From an uncultured bacterium (GTDB lineage Bacteria; Bacteroidota; Bacteroidia; Bacteroidales; CAIWKO01): a stretch of 44,005 nucleotides of DNA. The stretch covers positions 1 to 44,005 of the forward strand of contig CAIOYH010000027.1 of assembly GCA_903862465.1 (NCBI GenBank), written 5' to 3'. A program made the position numbers and the translations under genes. Numbering within the stretch: position 1 is the first letter of the stretch; the number at the start of each line of letters is the position of its first letter. Shown in pieces: positions 1-8,968 of this stretch. Under the pieces are notes generated by a model. That model saw only the letters and a list, made by a program, of their open reading frames with translations. It did not search any database and had not been told where the DNA came from.

Positions 1-21
1 CGGGGTTCGTAGTGTCCTAGA

Positions 22-193
22 AATGACCAAAAATGACTATAAATGACAATGAATGACTATCAAATGACCAAGAATGACAACCTAATGACAATGAATGACT
101 ATCGAATGACCAAGAATGACAACCTAATGACAATGAATGACCATCGAATGACCAAGAATGACTATCAAATGACTATAAATGACCATCAATGAC
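22..193. repeat. Helically phased AATGAC tandem array (mean 10.5 bp)
   Basis: The hexamer AATGAC starts at 22, 32, 42, 52, 63, 73, 84, 94, 105, 115, 126, 136, 147, 157, 168, 178 and 188. From 52 to 178 the spacing alternates 11, 10, 11, 10 without exception, giving exactly 12 units in 126 bp (10.5 bp each). A 42-bp higher-order unit (tails CAAG, AACCT, AATG, YATCG) repeats about three times. The last unit runs into the 3' end of the adjoining minus-strand gene and supplies its stop codon. The array may have continued to the left, but the sequence before position 21 (TTCGTAG...) is unrelated. Confidence 0.95.
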
Positions 194-1145
194 TTTCTTT
201 CCTAACAGCCTCAATTTCCGTATTAATAAACTCCTGCTTGTTGGTTTTGCTTAGCAGTCCTGCTTTCAATAGTCTGTCGAAGAACTGAGAGTAAATCTTT
301 GCTCCTTTATGGTTCAGGTGATTCAAATCTCCATATTCGGTGGTTTTCAAAGGGAAGTTCTTGAAATCTAAAAACTCCACGGTAGCGAACTTTGTTTTCA
401 GAAGCTTTTGAAAGCTTGGTTCGTTATTCAAATTGGGCCAACGGGGATGCAGCGGACTTCGTATTAAATATACTGCCACTTGATGTTGGGTGCAAAAATC
501 TATTGTTTGGCTCAGATAGCCCATATTGGGATCAGAAAGTTCGGGAACAACATATTTCACCGTGGTGTCTTTAGGCAGCGTTTTGACAAGCGAATCCGTT
601 TTGTCTCGGTTCAAATAGAGATAGCCTCCCCATCTTTTATGATTGATGAAGTTTGGGTCACTCTTCAAAAAAAAGAGGAGGTTCTCTTTAAACGATAGAA
701 ACTGCGAATTGAGAATTGCCTTCGGATTATGGATAAACATAGAAACCACATCTTCGAAATTCATCAAAGGTGCATAGAGCGAATATCGCAGGGAAAGATA
801 TTTGTCGGACCAAATGTTGTAGCCTTTTTCTTTATCGATTCTGTTGTTGGTGAATTCGATGAAAACGGTTTTGACTTGTGGATTCGCTTCGATAATTTTC
901 TTTGTTTTCAGATAGGTGTAATAATATATCTCTGAAGATTGTCCGAAGTTTTCGAGTCCTGAAATGATAAGGTCATTGTAGTCGCATTCCGCATGTGAAT
1001 GACCTAAAATGATATATTTGGTCGTGTTTTTTATCTTGAAGTAGTCTCCTTTATCAATAATTCGGTTAGAAACTAGCATTAAGAGTAGCGTGATGCAACC
1101 TAAGATGAAGCAGAAAATAGCAGTTTTACGTAAAAAATATTTCAT
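186..1145 (-). CDS. SGNH-fold O-acetylation partner protein (AlgX/DltD-like role)
   Basis: 319 aa. A single N-terminal hydrophobic segment (about residues 7-26) anchors it, with the rest outside the membrane. SGNH-hydrolase-like signatures are visible: GHSH at 48-51 (block I position, with Ser50 as the likely nucleophile) and D273-x-x-H276 near the C-terminus. The ATG at 1145 was chosen because it lies 5 nt after the stop of the upstream MBOAT gene and is followed at once by the membrane anchor; an in-frame extension to 1232 would overlap that gene by about 80 nt. The pairing with an MBOAT acyltransferase is the known arrangement for exopolysaccharide or cell-wall O-acetylation, in which the MBOAT protein passes acyl groups across the membrane and the SGNH protein puts them on the polymer. 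The actual substrate cannot be read from the sequence. The 3' end merges with a tandem repeat. Confidence 0.8.
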   Translation of the reverse strand: MKYFLRKTAIFCFILGCITLLLMLVSNRIIDKGDYFKIKNTTKYIILGHSHAECDYNDLIISGLENFGQSSEIYYYTYLKTKKIIEANPQVKTVFIEFTNNRIDKEKGYNIWSDKYLSLRYSLYAPLMNFEDVVSMFIHNPKAILNSQFLSFKENLLFFLKSDPNFINHKRWGGYLYLNRDKTDSLVKTLPKDTTVKYVVPELSDPNMGYLSQTIDFCTQHQVAVYLIRSPLHPRWPNLNNEPSFQKLLKTKFATVEFLDFKNFPLKTTEYGDLNHLNHKGAKIYSQFFDRLLKAGLLSKTNKQEFINTEIEAVRKESH

Positions 1146-1150
1146 GCCTA

Positions 1151-2614
1151 TTAAAACTGAAAGTAAATAAACTGCTGCTCTTTGCCTGCAAAAAGAAATA
1201 TCGTAATCACAATAACATAATACAAACCCCACCGCAAAGGTCTATACCATTTGGTGCCTATATGCGCAATGGCATATTGTTGTTCTCTGCCAATCCACTC
1301 TATGATGATAAACAGGAAGATGAGCAAGGGCAAAGCCAAGCCAACTTTGTCTAGAACAAAACTGATAGTCTGTGAATAGGAAGCACGATGAATCAGCCCA
1401 ACAAAGATATCTTTGATGTAAATAAGTGCATGAGACACATCTTTTGCACGAAAAAATATCCATGCCAATACGGTTAGTCCAAATGTAAAGCAAATGGCAA
1501 AAAACTCTTTGATGGTAGGCAGATATTTCCCTTTGGCAACGATGTCGAGATTGTTTCTATGGGTATTGAAAATGATGGAAGGCATGATATAAATGGCATT
1601 CAACAAGCCCCATATAATAAAAGTCCAATTGGCGCCATGCCAAAAGCCACTCACCAAAAAGATGATAAAGGTATTGCGAATCTTCATCCAAATGCCGCCT
1701 TTGCTTCCGCCCAAAGGGATATACAAGTAATCGCGAAACCAAGAGGAAAGGGAGATATGCCAACGACGCCAAAATTCAGCTATATCTCTAGAGAAATAAG
1801 GGAAAGCAAAATTTCTGAGCAAATCAATGCCAAACAAACGGGCAGTGCCTAAAGCGATATCAGAATAACCCGAGAAGTCGCAATAGATTTGAAATGCAAA
1901 GAAAAGAGCGCCCAATATAAGTGTAGTCCCCGAGTAATCTGCCGAGTTGTTGAAAATCGTATTCGCAAATTCAGCACAACTATCGGCAATAACCATTTTC
2001 TTAAACAGCCCCCACAATATTTGCCGCAAACCATCCACTGCTTTCCCATAATCAAATTCTCTTTTCTTTAGAATTTGGGGTAGGAGATGGGTGGCGCGTT
2101 CAATAGGTCCGGCAACAAGCAAGGGAAAGAAACTTACAAAGACAGAATAATCAATAAAATTACGTTCGGGTTTGATACGGTCTTTATACAAATCGAGCAC
2201 ATAAGACAAACCATGAAAGGTATAGAACGAAATACCCACGGGCAAAATCACCTGCAAAGAACCTAAGTTAGCTTTGATGCCCATCAACGATAAGCCATCG
2301 GCAAAAGAAGCAGCAAAAAAGTTATAATATTTAAAAACACCCAAAAACCCCAAATTCACACCTATACTCAACCATAACCAAAACAATTTCTTTTTTCGTA
2401 CACTAGCTTCATGAATTTTTATTCCGGTGTAATAATCCAACAAGGTGGAAAAAATCAAAAGAAACAAAAACCTCCAATCCCAACACGCATAAAAGAAATA
2501 ACTCGAAACAAGTAATAATATGTTTTGTAAACGGAAATTTCCCTTAGTTGCAAACCAATATAGCAAGAAAACTACAGGCAGAAATAAGGCAAAGTTTATG
2601 GAATTAAAGAGCAT
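1151..2614 (-). CDS. MBOAT family O-acyltransferase (AlgI-like)
   Basis: 487 aa, close to the usual AlgI/DltB length, with about ten predicted membrane spans. The family signature is clear: CDFSGYSD at 245-252, WRRWH at 282-286 followed by SLSSWFRDYLYIPLGG, and SGFWHG at 322-327 with the catalytic His326. The protein would act in the inner membrane, moving acetyl (or another acyl) groups from the cytoplasm to an envelope or secreted glycan. It is followed after 5 nt by an SGNH-type partner on the same strand, so the two are almost certainly one transcript and one enzyme system. No glycan synthesis genes sit next to it, so the acceptor polymer is unknown. Confidence 0.95.
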   Translation of the reverse strand: MLFNSINFALFLPVVFLLYWFATKGNFRLQNILLLVSSYFFYACWDWRFLFLLIFSTLLDYYTGIKIHEASVRKKKLFWLWLSIGVNLGFLGVFKYYNFFAASFADGLSLMGIKANLGSLQVILPVGISFYTFHGLSYVLDLYKDRIKPERNFIDYSVFVSFFPLLVAGPIERATHLLPQILKKREFDYGKAVDGLRQILWGLFKKMVIADSCAEFANTIFNNSADYSGTTLILGALFFAFQIYCDFSGYSDIALGTARLFGIDLLRNFAFPYFSRDIAEFWRRWHISLSSWFRDYLYIPLGGSKGGIWMKIRNTFIIFLVSGFWHGANWTFIIWGLLNAIYIMPSIIFNTHRNNLDIVAKGKYLPTIKEFFAICFTFGLTVLAWIFFRAKDVSHALIYIKDIFVGLIHRASYSQTISFVLDKVGLALPLLIFLFIIIEWIGREQQYAIAHIGTKWYRPLRWGLYYVIVITIFLFAGKEQQFIYFQF

Positions 2615-2663
2615 AGATTGTTTTCATGAATAAACGTATTGGTGTCTTACATTGATGATAGTG

Positions 2664-2671
2664 CAAAAGTA
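2664..2671 (-). promoter_or_regulatory. Bacteroidetes -7 promoter box for the MBOAT operon
   Basis: Read on the minus strand this is TACTTTTG, an exact match to the Bacteroidetes sigma-A -7 consensus TAnnTTTG. It lies 50 nt upstream of the MBOAT start codon. No clear TTTG -33 element is present. Confidence 0.6.
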
Positions 2672-2755
2672 ATATAATTTTAAAAATATGGATTAAGAAA
2701 TATGAATTTTGCAAGGTGATTCATTCTGGAGAATTATTTTTTTCATGCCTGTTTG

Positions 2756-2785
2756 TTGATTATTGGAAAATATTTAATAGTTTTG
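2756..2785 (+). promoter_or_regulatory. Bacteroidetes promoter for the TMTC-like pair
   Basis: TTG at 2756-2758, a 19-nt spacer, then TAGTTTTG at 2778-2785 matching TAnnTTTG. Transcription would begin near 2792, leaving a leader of about 110 nt before the ATG at 2903. This fits that start codon, and the 3'-most gene of the pair has no promoter of its own. Confidence 0.7.
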
Positions 2786-2902
2786 TAACATCGTTATGAA
2801 AGTGACATGTAAATATACTTGGGAAACAACCGATTTACATTACATTTGATTCAACGATGTGCCTTAGAAACGAATATATGTTATAATAATCTAGCCTCAT
2901 AC

Positions 2903-5017
2903 ATGAACAAAAAGCAAGCAAATAAAACAACCCAACAGCAACCTGCTATAAAAAAAAGTATGCAAAGAAACGCATCGCCCAAACCTTTCAAATATACAAA
3001 CCTTGTTGGGATAGCAATTATTATACTTTTGGGGAGTATCATATATTCTAATTCTTTTAATTGTTCTTTCCATTTTGATGATGCTAGCAGTATTGTAGCA
3101 AATAAAGCAATCCAAAATTTGTCAAACATAAAATCCTTATGGAATTATAGTTCAAATCGTTTCATTGCTTATTTTAGCTTTGCAGTTAACTATCATTATG
3201 GTCAGCTGAATGTGTGGGGTTACCACCTTGTCAACTTGATTATCCATCTTATCAATGCTTGTATAGTTGGGTGGCTAACCTTACTAATCTTCTCCACCCC
3301 GGCATTGAAAGATAACCCAACAATCAAACATAAAAAAACATTTGCCTTTTTTGTAGCACTACTTTTTGTTTCACATCCATTGGCAACGCAAAGTGTAACC
3401 TACATTGTACAGCGAATGGCATCGTTGGTGGCAATGTTCTATCTTCTTTCTCTCGCTCTTTATATGAAAGGACGTTTATCAGAGAACAGAATTACTAAAT
3501 ACATTTGGTTTGCAGGGGCATTAGTTTCTGCTATTTTAGCATTGTTCACTAAAGAAAATGCTTACACGCTTCCCTTTGCGATTTTACTTTTCGAGATTTT
3601 CTTTTTACAAAAAGAGAAACTTATAATTAATTTCAAAGATTATCGCATCATACTAATAATTGCTGCTTTTCTGAGTATTATGATTTTTATGCTTTCAAGA
3701 TTTTCATTGAGCATCTTCAAACCCATCGCACCAACTCAAGGGAATACGAATACGATAACCTCCCTGAATTATCTTTTTACGCAATTTAGTGTCATTGTTA
3801 AGTATATTCAGCTTTTATTTCTTCCAATAAATCAGAATGCCGACTATGACTTCCCTATCGCAAATAGTTTGTTTGGAATCAGAACATTGTTATGTTTATT
3901 TTTTCTGTTAGCCTTGATTGGATTGGCGATATTTCTTTTCAAAAAATACAGAGTTATTTCATTCGGAATCTTTTGGTTTTTCATCACTTTGGTAATTGAA
4001 TCGAGTATTGTGCCCATTGATGATGTAATTTTCGAACATCGTACCTATCTTCCTTCATTTGGTTTTTTTCTTGCCTTTATTTCGGCACTATACATTTTAT
4101 TATGGAATAAATATAAGTATGTTGCCATTTCTATGCTCCTGTTGATAATTGTAACAAACTCCTTTCTGACCTTTAATAGGAATAAAGTTTGGAAGGATGA
4201 AGTTTCCATTTGGAGTGATGTTGTTATAAAATCTCCTAATAAAGCTAGACCATTTGTTAACCTAGGGAATGCATTAAAAAATATTGGGCAATTTGATGTT
4301 GCAATAGAAGATTATACTAAGGCAATTAATATCAACCCGAAATTCTCTGATGCCTATTACAATCGTGCCGTCGCCTACGATAAACTAAGTCAATGGGGCA
4401 AAGCAATTACTGATTATTCCAAGACGATCGAAATCAACCCTAAATATTTAGAGGCATATAATAATCGTGGTGCAGATTATGGTAAACTTGAAAAATGGAA
4501 TGAGGCAATAGTGGATTACAATGCAGCGATTAAAATAGATTCAAATAATGCTATGCCTTATTACAATTGCGGCATTGCCCAAGGTAGCCTTGAGCAATGG
4601 GATACGGCAATAATTTATTACTCCAAAGCAATAAAAATTGATCCCAAATATACTTCTGCTATTAGCAACCGAGGAGTTTCGTATGGAAAACTTAAGCAAT
4701 GGGATAAAGCCATTGCTGATTATTCCAAGGCTATTAAGTTAGATCCGAATAATGCAAGTGCTTACACCAACCGTGGGGTATCCTATCGTAATCTAGGACA
4801 ATATGAAAAAGCGATTGCTGATTATACCAAAGCCATCGAATTGGATCCAAAATATTCCTCAGCTTATAACAACCGTGGCTTTGCTTATGCTATGCTTGGT
4901 CAATGGGATAAAGCAAATACCGATTATACAAAAGCTATTGAAATTGACCCTAATTATTCTCTAGCCTATTCAAATCGCGATATTGCGTATCAGAAACTGA
5001 ATAGTAAGGTAAAGTGA
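2903..5017 (+). CDS. TMTC-like membrane glycosyltransferase with C-terminal TPR array
   Basis: 704 aa. After a basic N-terminus, a first membrane span (about 31-50) is followed by a loop with FHFDD (Asp59-Asp60), the place where GT-C/PMT-type enzymes carry their acidic catalytic residues. Next come NYHYGQLNVWGYHLVNLIIH, HPLATQSVTYIVQRMAS and a run of about ten membrane spans, then EHRTYLP (Glu378). These are the landmarks of bacterial relatives of TMTC O-mannosyltransferases. From about residue 445 to the end there are seven to eight 34-residue TPRs (pattern YNRGxxYxxLxQWDKAIxDYTKAIxxDP). By analogy it may transfer a sugar from a lipid carrier to exported proteins; this is inferred, not shown. 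The ATG at 2903 is preferred to an upstream TTG at 2819 because the protein then matches the length of its 706-aa neighbour. Confidence 0.8.
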   Translation: MNKKQANKTTQQQPAIKKSMQRNASPKPFKYTNLVGIAIIILLGSIIYSNSFNCSFHFDDASSIVANKAIQNLSNIKSLWNYSSNRFIAYFSFAVNYHYGQLNVWGYHLVNLIIHLINACIVGWLTLLIFSTPALKDNPTIKHKKTFAFFVALLFVSHPLATQSVTYIVQRMASLVAMFYLLSLALYMKGRLSENRITKYIWFAGALVSAILALFTKENAYTLPFAILLFEIFFLQKEKLIINFKDYRIILIIAAFLSIMIFMLSRFSLSIFKPIAPTQGNTNTITSLNYLFTQFSVIVKYIQLLFLPINQNADYDFPIANSLFGIRTLLCLFFLLALIGLAIFLFKKYRVISFGIFWFFITLVIESSIVPIDDVIFEHRTYLPSFGFFLAFISALYILLWNKYKYVAISMLLLIIVTNSFLTFNRNKVWKDEVSIWSDVVIKSPNKARPFVNLGNALKNIGQFDVAIEDYTKAININPKFSDAYYNRAVAYDKLSQWGKAITDYSKTIEINPKYLEAYNNRGADYGKLEKWNEAIVDYNAAIKIDSNNAMPYYNCGIAQGSLEQWDTAIIYYSKAIKIDPKYTSAISNRGVSYGKLKQWDKAIADYSKAIKLDPNNASAYTNRGVSYRNLGQYEKAIADYTKAIELDPKYSSAYNNRGFAYAMLGQWDKANTDYTKAIEIDPNYSLAYSNRDIAYQKLNSKVK

Positions 5018-5090
5018 TACTCAATAATTACGACAAGACAAACAATTGGATATATACGATCCATAGAATAAATAACAACACAAAAATAAA

Positions 5091-7211
5091 ATGAGTAGTA
5101 AACAAAATCAAAAGACAAAACAACAGAAATATTCTATTAAAAAGAAAGACATTCAACTTAATAACCATTTTAAAGATAGTAAATATTTTGATTTGCTTGG
5201 GTTGAGTATAATCGTCGTTCTTGGCATCATCATCTATTCCAACTCTTTCAACTGCTCATTCCATTTTGACGATTTAAACAGCATCATCAACAATAGTGCT
5301 ATAAAAGATTTGTCCAATTTTAAAGCATGGTGGAATTATAGTTCAGGTCGTCCTATAGCATATTTTTCTTTTGCTCTTAATTACCACTTTGGTCAATTAA
5401 ATGTATGGGGCTATCATATTGTTAATCTAATAATTCACCTTACAACAGCTTGCATAGTCATGTGGCTTACCCAACTAATCTTTTCAACTCCAACTTTGAA
5501 AGATTCGCCTATTCGCAAACATAAAAAAACGTTTGCTTTATTAACGGCTTTACTATTTTTATCTCATCCTTTGGCTACGCAATCCGTAACATATATTGTT
5601 CAGCGCATGGCTTCTATGGTAGCTATGTTTTATCTTCTTTCTGTTGCACTTTATATAAAGGGGCGTCTGTTAGAAAAAGGAAGTATATCCAAGTACTTTT
5701 GGTTTGCAGGAGCTTTAATTTCTGCTATTTTAGCATTGTTCACTAAAGAAAATGCCTATACGCTTCCGTTTGCCATAATACTATTCGAAATTTTCTTTTT
5801 ACAAAAAAAGAAACTTATAATTAATTTCAAAGATTATCGAGTATTAATATTTCTAGTTGCATCCCTAAGCATCATTATCATAATGTTTTCTCGATTTTCT
5901 TTAAGCATTTTTAATGCTATACCTCCTAAAAACGGCAACGACTATACTATTACCTCAACAAACTATCTCCTAACACAATTCAGTGTCATAGTAAAATATA
6001 TTCAGCTTTTGATTCTTCCAATAAATCAGAGTGTAGATCATTATATTCCCCTTTCAACTAGTTTTTTCGAACTCAGAACGCTATTAAGCTTTCTTTTCCT
6101 TCTTTCGTTACTTGTTGTGGCGATACTTCTTTTTAAAAGAAACCGCATAGTTTCGTTTGGTATTTTTTGGTTTTTTCTTACATTATCAATTGAATCTAGT
6201 ATTATCCCAATAGATGATATCATGTTTGAACATCGAACCTATCTCCCTTCATTTGGTTTTTATCTTATGCTAAGCTCAGTCATTTACATTTTGTTTCAGA
6301 ATAGAAATAAGTACATCCCCTTGTCAATTCTCCTTTCATTAATCCTATTGAATTCCGTTCTAACATTTCAAAGAAATAAAATATGGAAGGATGTTATCAC
6401 ACTTTGGAACGATGCAATTTCAAAATCCCCCGAAAAACCAAGACCTTATGTCGTTCGGGGTTTTGTTTATTATAATCTCGGGCAATTAGATAAAGCAATA
6501 GATGATTTCTCAAAAGCTCTTGAGTTAAATCCAAAATATAAAGATGCTTACAACAATCGTAGTATTGCTTACTGTCAGCTTAATCAATTTGATAAAGCTA
6601 TTGGCGACTACACCAAAGCGATTGATCTTGACCCTCAATATACAGCTGCTTATTACAACCGTGGCATTGCTTATGAAAATATAAATCAGTGGGATAATGC
6701 ATTGATTGATTTCACCAAAGCCATTTCATTGGATCCAAAATATACTGAAGCATATTCCAATAGAGGCGTTGCAAATAGAAATCTTGGGCATTTGGAGAAT
6801 GCTATTGCCGATTATTCTAAAGCGATTGAGATTAACCCCAGCTACAACTCCGCATATTCGAATCGTGGAATTGTGTATGATAAACTTGAGCAATGGGATA
6901 AAGCCATTTCTGATTACACTAAAGCTATAACGCTTGACCCCCAAGTCGCCAATGTGTATTATAATCGCGGGAATACGTATTGGAAAAAGGGCGAGTGGGA
7001 TAAAGCCATAAATGACTATACAAAGACAATTGAAATTGACCCCCAATTTGCCAAAGCCTATTACAATCGCGCTAATGTATATGTCAAGCTTGAACAATGG
7101 GATAAAGCTATAAGTGATTATACCAAAACGCTAGAAATTAATTCTGATGATAAGCTTGCTTTTTCAAACCGTGAATACGCCTATTCCAAACTAAAACCAT
7201 CCCCAAAATAA
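5091..7211 (+). CDS. TMTC-like membrane glycosyltransferase with TPR array (tandem paralog)
   Basis: 706 aa and clearly a duplicate of the preceding gene. It has the same NSFNCSFHFDD loop after the first span, NYHFGQLNVWGYHIVNL, HPLATQSVTYIVQRMAS, KENAYTLPFAI, and PIDDIMFEHRTYLPSFGF. The membrane part ends near residue 430 and about eight TPRs follow, with consensus repeats such as YNRGIAYxxxxQWDKAIxDYTKAIxLDP. It begins 73 nt after its partner with no TAnnTTTG box between, so the two are probably co-transcribed. The membrane halves are conserved almost block for block while the extreme N-termini (lysine/glutamine-rich) differ. A GT-C glycosyltransferase role is inferred from family resemblance; the paralogs may differ in acceptor through their TPR halves. 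Confidence 0.8.
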   Translation: MSSKQNQKTKQQKYSIKKKDIQLNNHFKDSKYFDLLGLSIIVVLGIIIYSNSFNCSFHFDDLNSIINNSAIKDLSNFKAWWNYSSGRPIAYFSFALNYHFGQLNVWGYHIVNLIIHLTTACIVMWLTQLIFSTPTLKDSPIRKHKKTFALLTALLFLSHPLATQSVTYIVQRMASMVAMFYLLSVALYIKGRLLEKGSISKYFWFAGALISAILALFTKENAYTLPFAIILFEIFFLQKKKLIINFKDYRVLIFLVASLSIIIIMFSRFSLSIFNAIPPKNGNDYTITSTNYLLTQFSVIVKYIQLLILPINQSVDHYIPLSTSFFELRTLLSFLFLLSLLVVAILLFKRNRIVSFGIFWFFLTLSIESSIIPIDDIMFEHRTYLPSFGFYLMLSSVIYILFQNRNKYIPLSILLSLILLNSVLTFQRNKIWKDVITLWNDAISKSPEKPRPYVVRGFVYYNLGQLDKAIDDFSKALELNPKYKDAYNNRSIAYCQLNQFDKAIGDYTKAIDLDPQYTAAYYNRGIAYENINQWDNALIDFTKAISLDPKYTEAYSNRGVANRNLGHLENAIADYSKAIEINPSYNSAYSNRGIVYDKLEQWDKAISDYTKAITLDPQVANVYYNRGNTYWKKGEWDKAINDYTKTIEIDPQFAKAYYNRANVYVKLEQWDKAISDYTKTLEINSDDKLAFSNREYAYSKLKPSPK

Positions 7212-7230
7212 CATCCTTCCCCCCCCAACA

Positions 7231-8292
7231 CTACTCCATCCCAACCATCACAATCTCCCCCTCCTGCGTGATCAAACTCAACTGCCGCCCCCCCACAAAC
7301 CGACTCCCATCAGGACCAAAACATCCCAAGCCAGCCCAAACAGCATGTCCTGCATATTGAGTGGAGTTCGGCTCATTAAAATATGTCTGCCTTACCTTCC
7401 CACTACCATCCGTGTTCATCATCCACCAATCCGTGCCCCCTTTCGTACTTTCCGTATTCGTCATCCACACAATTTTGCTGCCATCAGGCTTATAAAACGC
7501 ATGTTCATTATAATCGCTCTCCGTCAGTTTCGTCAAATTATTCCCCGCCGTATCTATCGTATAAATATGCTCATCCCAAGCACTCACCTGATTGATACTA
7601 CTGCAAAAAATAAGCTTCTCCCCATTGGGCGAAAACCCATAACACTCATAAAACGCACTCCCGCCCGGCTCCAACGTCTTTATGTTACTCACCACAGGGA
7701 TACTATCAGGCGAACTAAACCCAAAATCACCCATCTTGATAGTCCAATAACCCAAGGTTTGAGTTGTACTCAGCACATCCGGTCTTAATTTCCTATCCGT
7801 CCAAACAATATGCTTCCCATCCGGCGAAAACCTTGGCGCAATCACCCCATGGTCATAATCATTCGGAATATCCACAAGCTTATACGCTTTTGTCCCACTC
7901 GTATTCATCATCCATATATCACAATAAGACCCAAACCCAGGCAAAGCATCTGTGGACGAACCCGGATGGTCAGCTTTTTCCACTACCATCATCAGCCATT
8001 TACCCGAAGGATGCCAATACGGACACGCGATATGCCGATTCGGAAGCAGCACATGATCACACGTCAAACAAACATCCCCCGTCCCATCAGGCGCCACCAA
8101 ATGTATATCATAATACCCATCCTCGCCCTTGGCGGAATACGCTATCCTGTTACTCCCTGACCAATCCCATGCAACATCCAACCCATGCTCCCTAAACATA
8201 CTAACCGTGGTAGGAGGGGTGATGATGCTCTCATCTTTTTTACACGAGGATGCCATCGCTATCATCACTAAAGAAAAAAATACTGTTCTCAT
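7231..8292 (-). CDS. PD40/WD40-like beta-propeller lipoprotein
   Basis: 353 aa. The N-terminus MRTVFFSLVMIAMASSC is a lipoprotein signal with Cys17 as the lipidated residue, followed by KKDE. The rest contains TolB/PD40-type propeller blades: APRFSPDGKHIVWTDR, YGFSPNGEKLIFCSS, AFYKPDGSKIVWMTN and CFGPDGSRFVGGR, each with the (S/K)PDGxxIxW core, alternating with DIWMMNTSG-type strands. Such domains act as binding or scaffold propellers in the periplasm or on the outer surface; no catalytic residues are evident. A start 18 nt upstream (8310) is also possible. The gene converges on the preceding gene with a gap of only 19 nt, and the plus strand over it is very C-rich. Confidence 0.75.
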   Translation of the reverse strand: MRTVFFSLVMIAMASSCKKDESIITPPTTVSMFREHGLDVAWDWSGSNRIAYSAKGEDGYYDIHLVAPDGTGDVCLTCDHVLLPNRHIACPYWHPSGKWLMMVVEKADHPGSSTDALPGFGSYCDIWMMNTSGTKAYKLVDIPNDYDHGVIAPRFSPDGKHIVWTDRKLRPDVLSTTQTLGYWTIKMGDFGFSSPDSIPVVSNIKTLEPGGSAFYECYGFSPNGEKLIFCSSINQVSAWDEHIYTIDTAGNNLTKLTESDYNEHAFYKPDGSKIVWMTNTESTKGGTDWWMMNTDGSGKVRQTYFNEPNSTQYAGHAVWAGLGCFGPDGSRFVGGRQLSLITQEGEIVMVGME

Positions 8293-8363
8293 CCGATTCA
8301 AATTTGGCATAAAAGTACAACTATTCATCCAATACAAACGAAAATAATTGACTATTATCATAA

Positions 8364-8392
8364 TTGTCGTATGAATATATTGCTTAATTTTG
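8364..8392 (+). promoter_or_regulatory. Bacteroidetes promoter (TTG-N18-TAATTTTG)
   Basis: TTG at 8364-8366, an 18-nt spacer and TAATTTTG at 8385-8392 form a good match to the Bacteroidetes -33/-7 consensus. The start codon of the next gene is 19 nt downstream, so the leader would be only about 12 nt. Confidence 0.7.
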
Positions 8393-8410
8393 CACCAAAC
8401 ATTCTTTATC

Positions 8411-8968
8411 ATGAAAACAAAACAAATTCTCCTGCTGTTTTTCAGCACTATTTTGCTGCTTATGTCCTGCGGACAGAAAGAAAAACATCAAAAAGCCGTT
8501 CTCTATTTCAAAACCATCAACTCCGAAATGGACTCCACCACCTCCACCGTCAACACCTTTTGGAACCAATTATCCTTAGCAACCGAAAACACCCAACAAT
8601 CCCCCGACAAACGTTTCGATTCTTTGAAACTCGACACCCTAAACCAAGCATTCCTTGCCTCCACATCCGCGCTCGAAACCTCCATTGCCAAGCTCACCGC
8701 CCTCGAAGAGTTCGATGCCGAATTAGCACTAAAAGACAAAGCCCTCTCCAACCTTACCCAAACCAACATCCTCAACAAAACCGCCATCGTTGAAGTCCTC
8801 AAAGCCCTCAAAACAGGCTTAGGCCAACTCACCGACTCCCAACGCGACGCCTTCAAACAATTCAGCGAAACCGCCGCCCAACTCCAAACCTCTCAAGACG
8901 ACTTGCAAAAACGCTATGATGAATTTCAATCTAAATACAAAATAACAACCGAAGACTATGGAAAATAA
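8411..8968 (+). CDS. Small helical lipoprotein of unknown function
   Basis: 185 aa. Lipoprotein signal MKTKQILLLFFSTILLLMSC with Cys20 as the lipidated residue. The mature part is almost entirely predicted helix, rich in Ala, Leu, Lys, Gln and Thr, with heptad-like patterns (for example ALEEFDAELALKDKALSNL and TAAQLQTSQDDLQKRYDEF), suggesting a periplasmic coiled-coil or three-helix bundle. The ATG at 8411 is chosen because the lipobox fits the usual spacing and a promoter ends just upstream. Its stop overlaps the start of the next gene by 11 nt, so the two are translated from one message. No known family recognised. Confidence 0.75.
   Translation: MKTKQILLLFFSTILLLMSCGQKEKHQKAVLYFKTINSEMDSTTSTVNTFWNQLSLATENTQQSPDKRFDSLKLDTLNQAFLASTSALETSIAKLTALEEFDAELALKDKALSNLTQTNILNKTAIVEVLKALKTGLGQLTDSQRDAFKQFSETAAQLQTSQDDLQKRYDEFQSKYKITTEDYGK

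Noticed and set aside
7345-8195. Several plus-strand open frames over the PD40 lipoprotein gene
   Set aside because: Antisense shadows caused by the C-rich plus strand; the minus-strand protein has a clear lipobox and propeller motifs.
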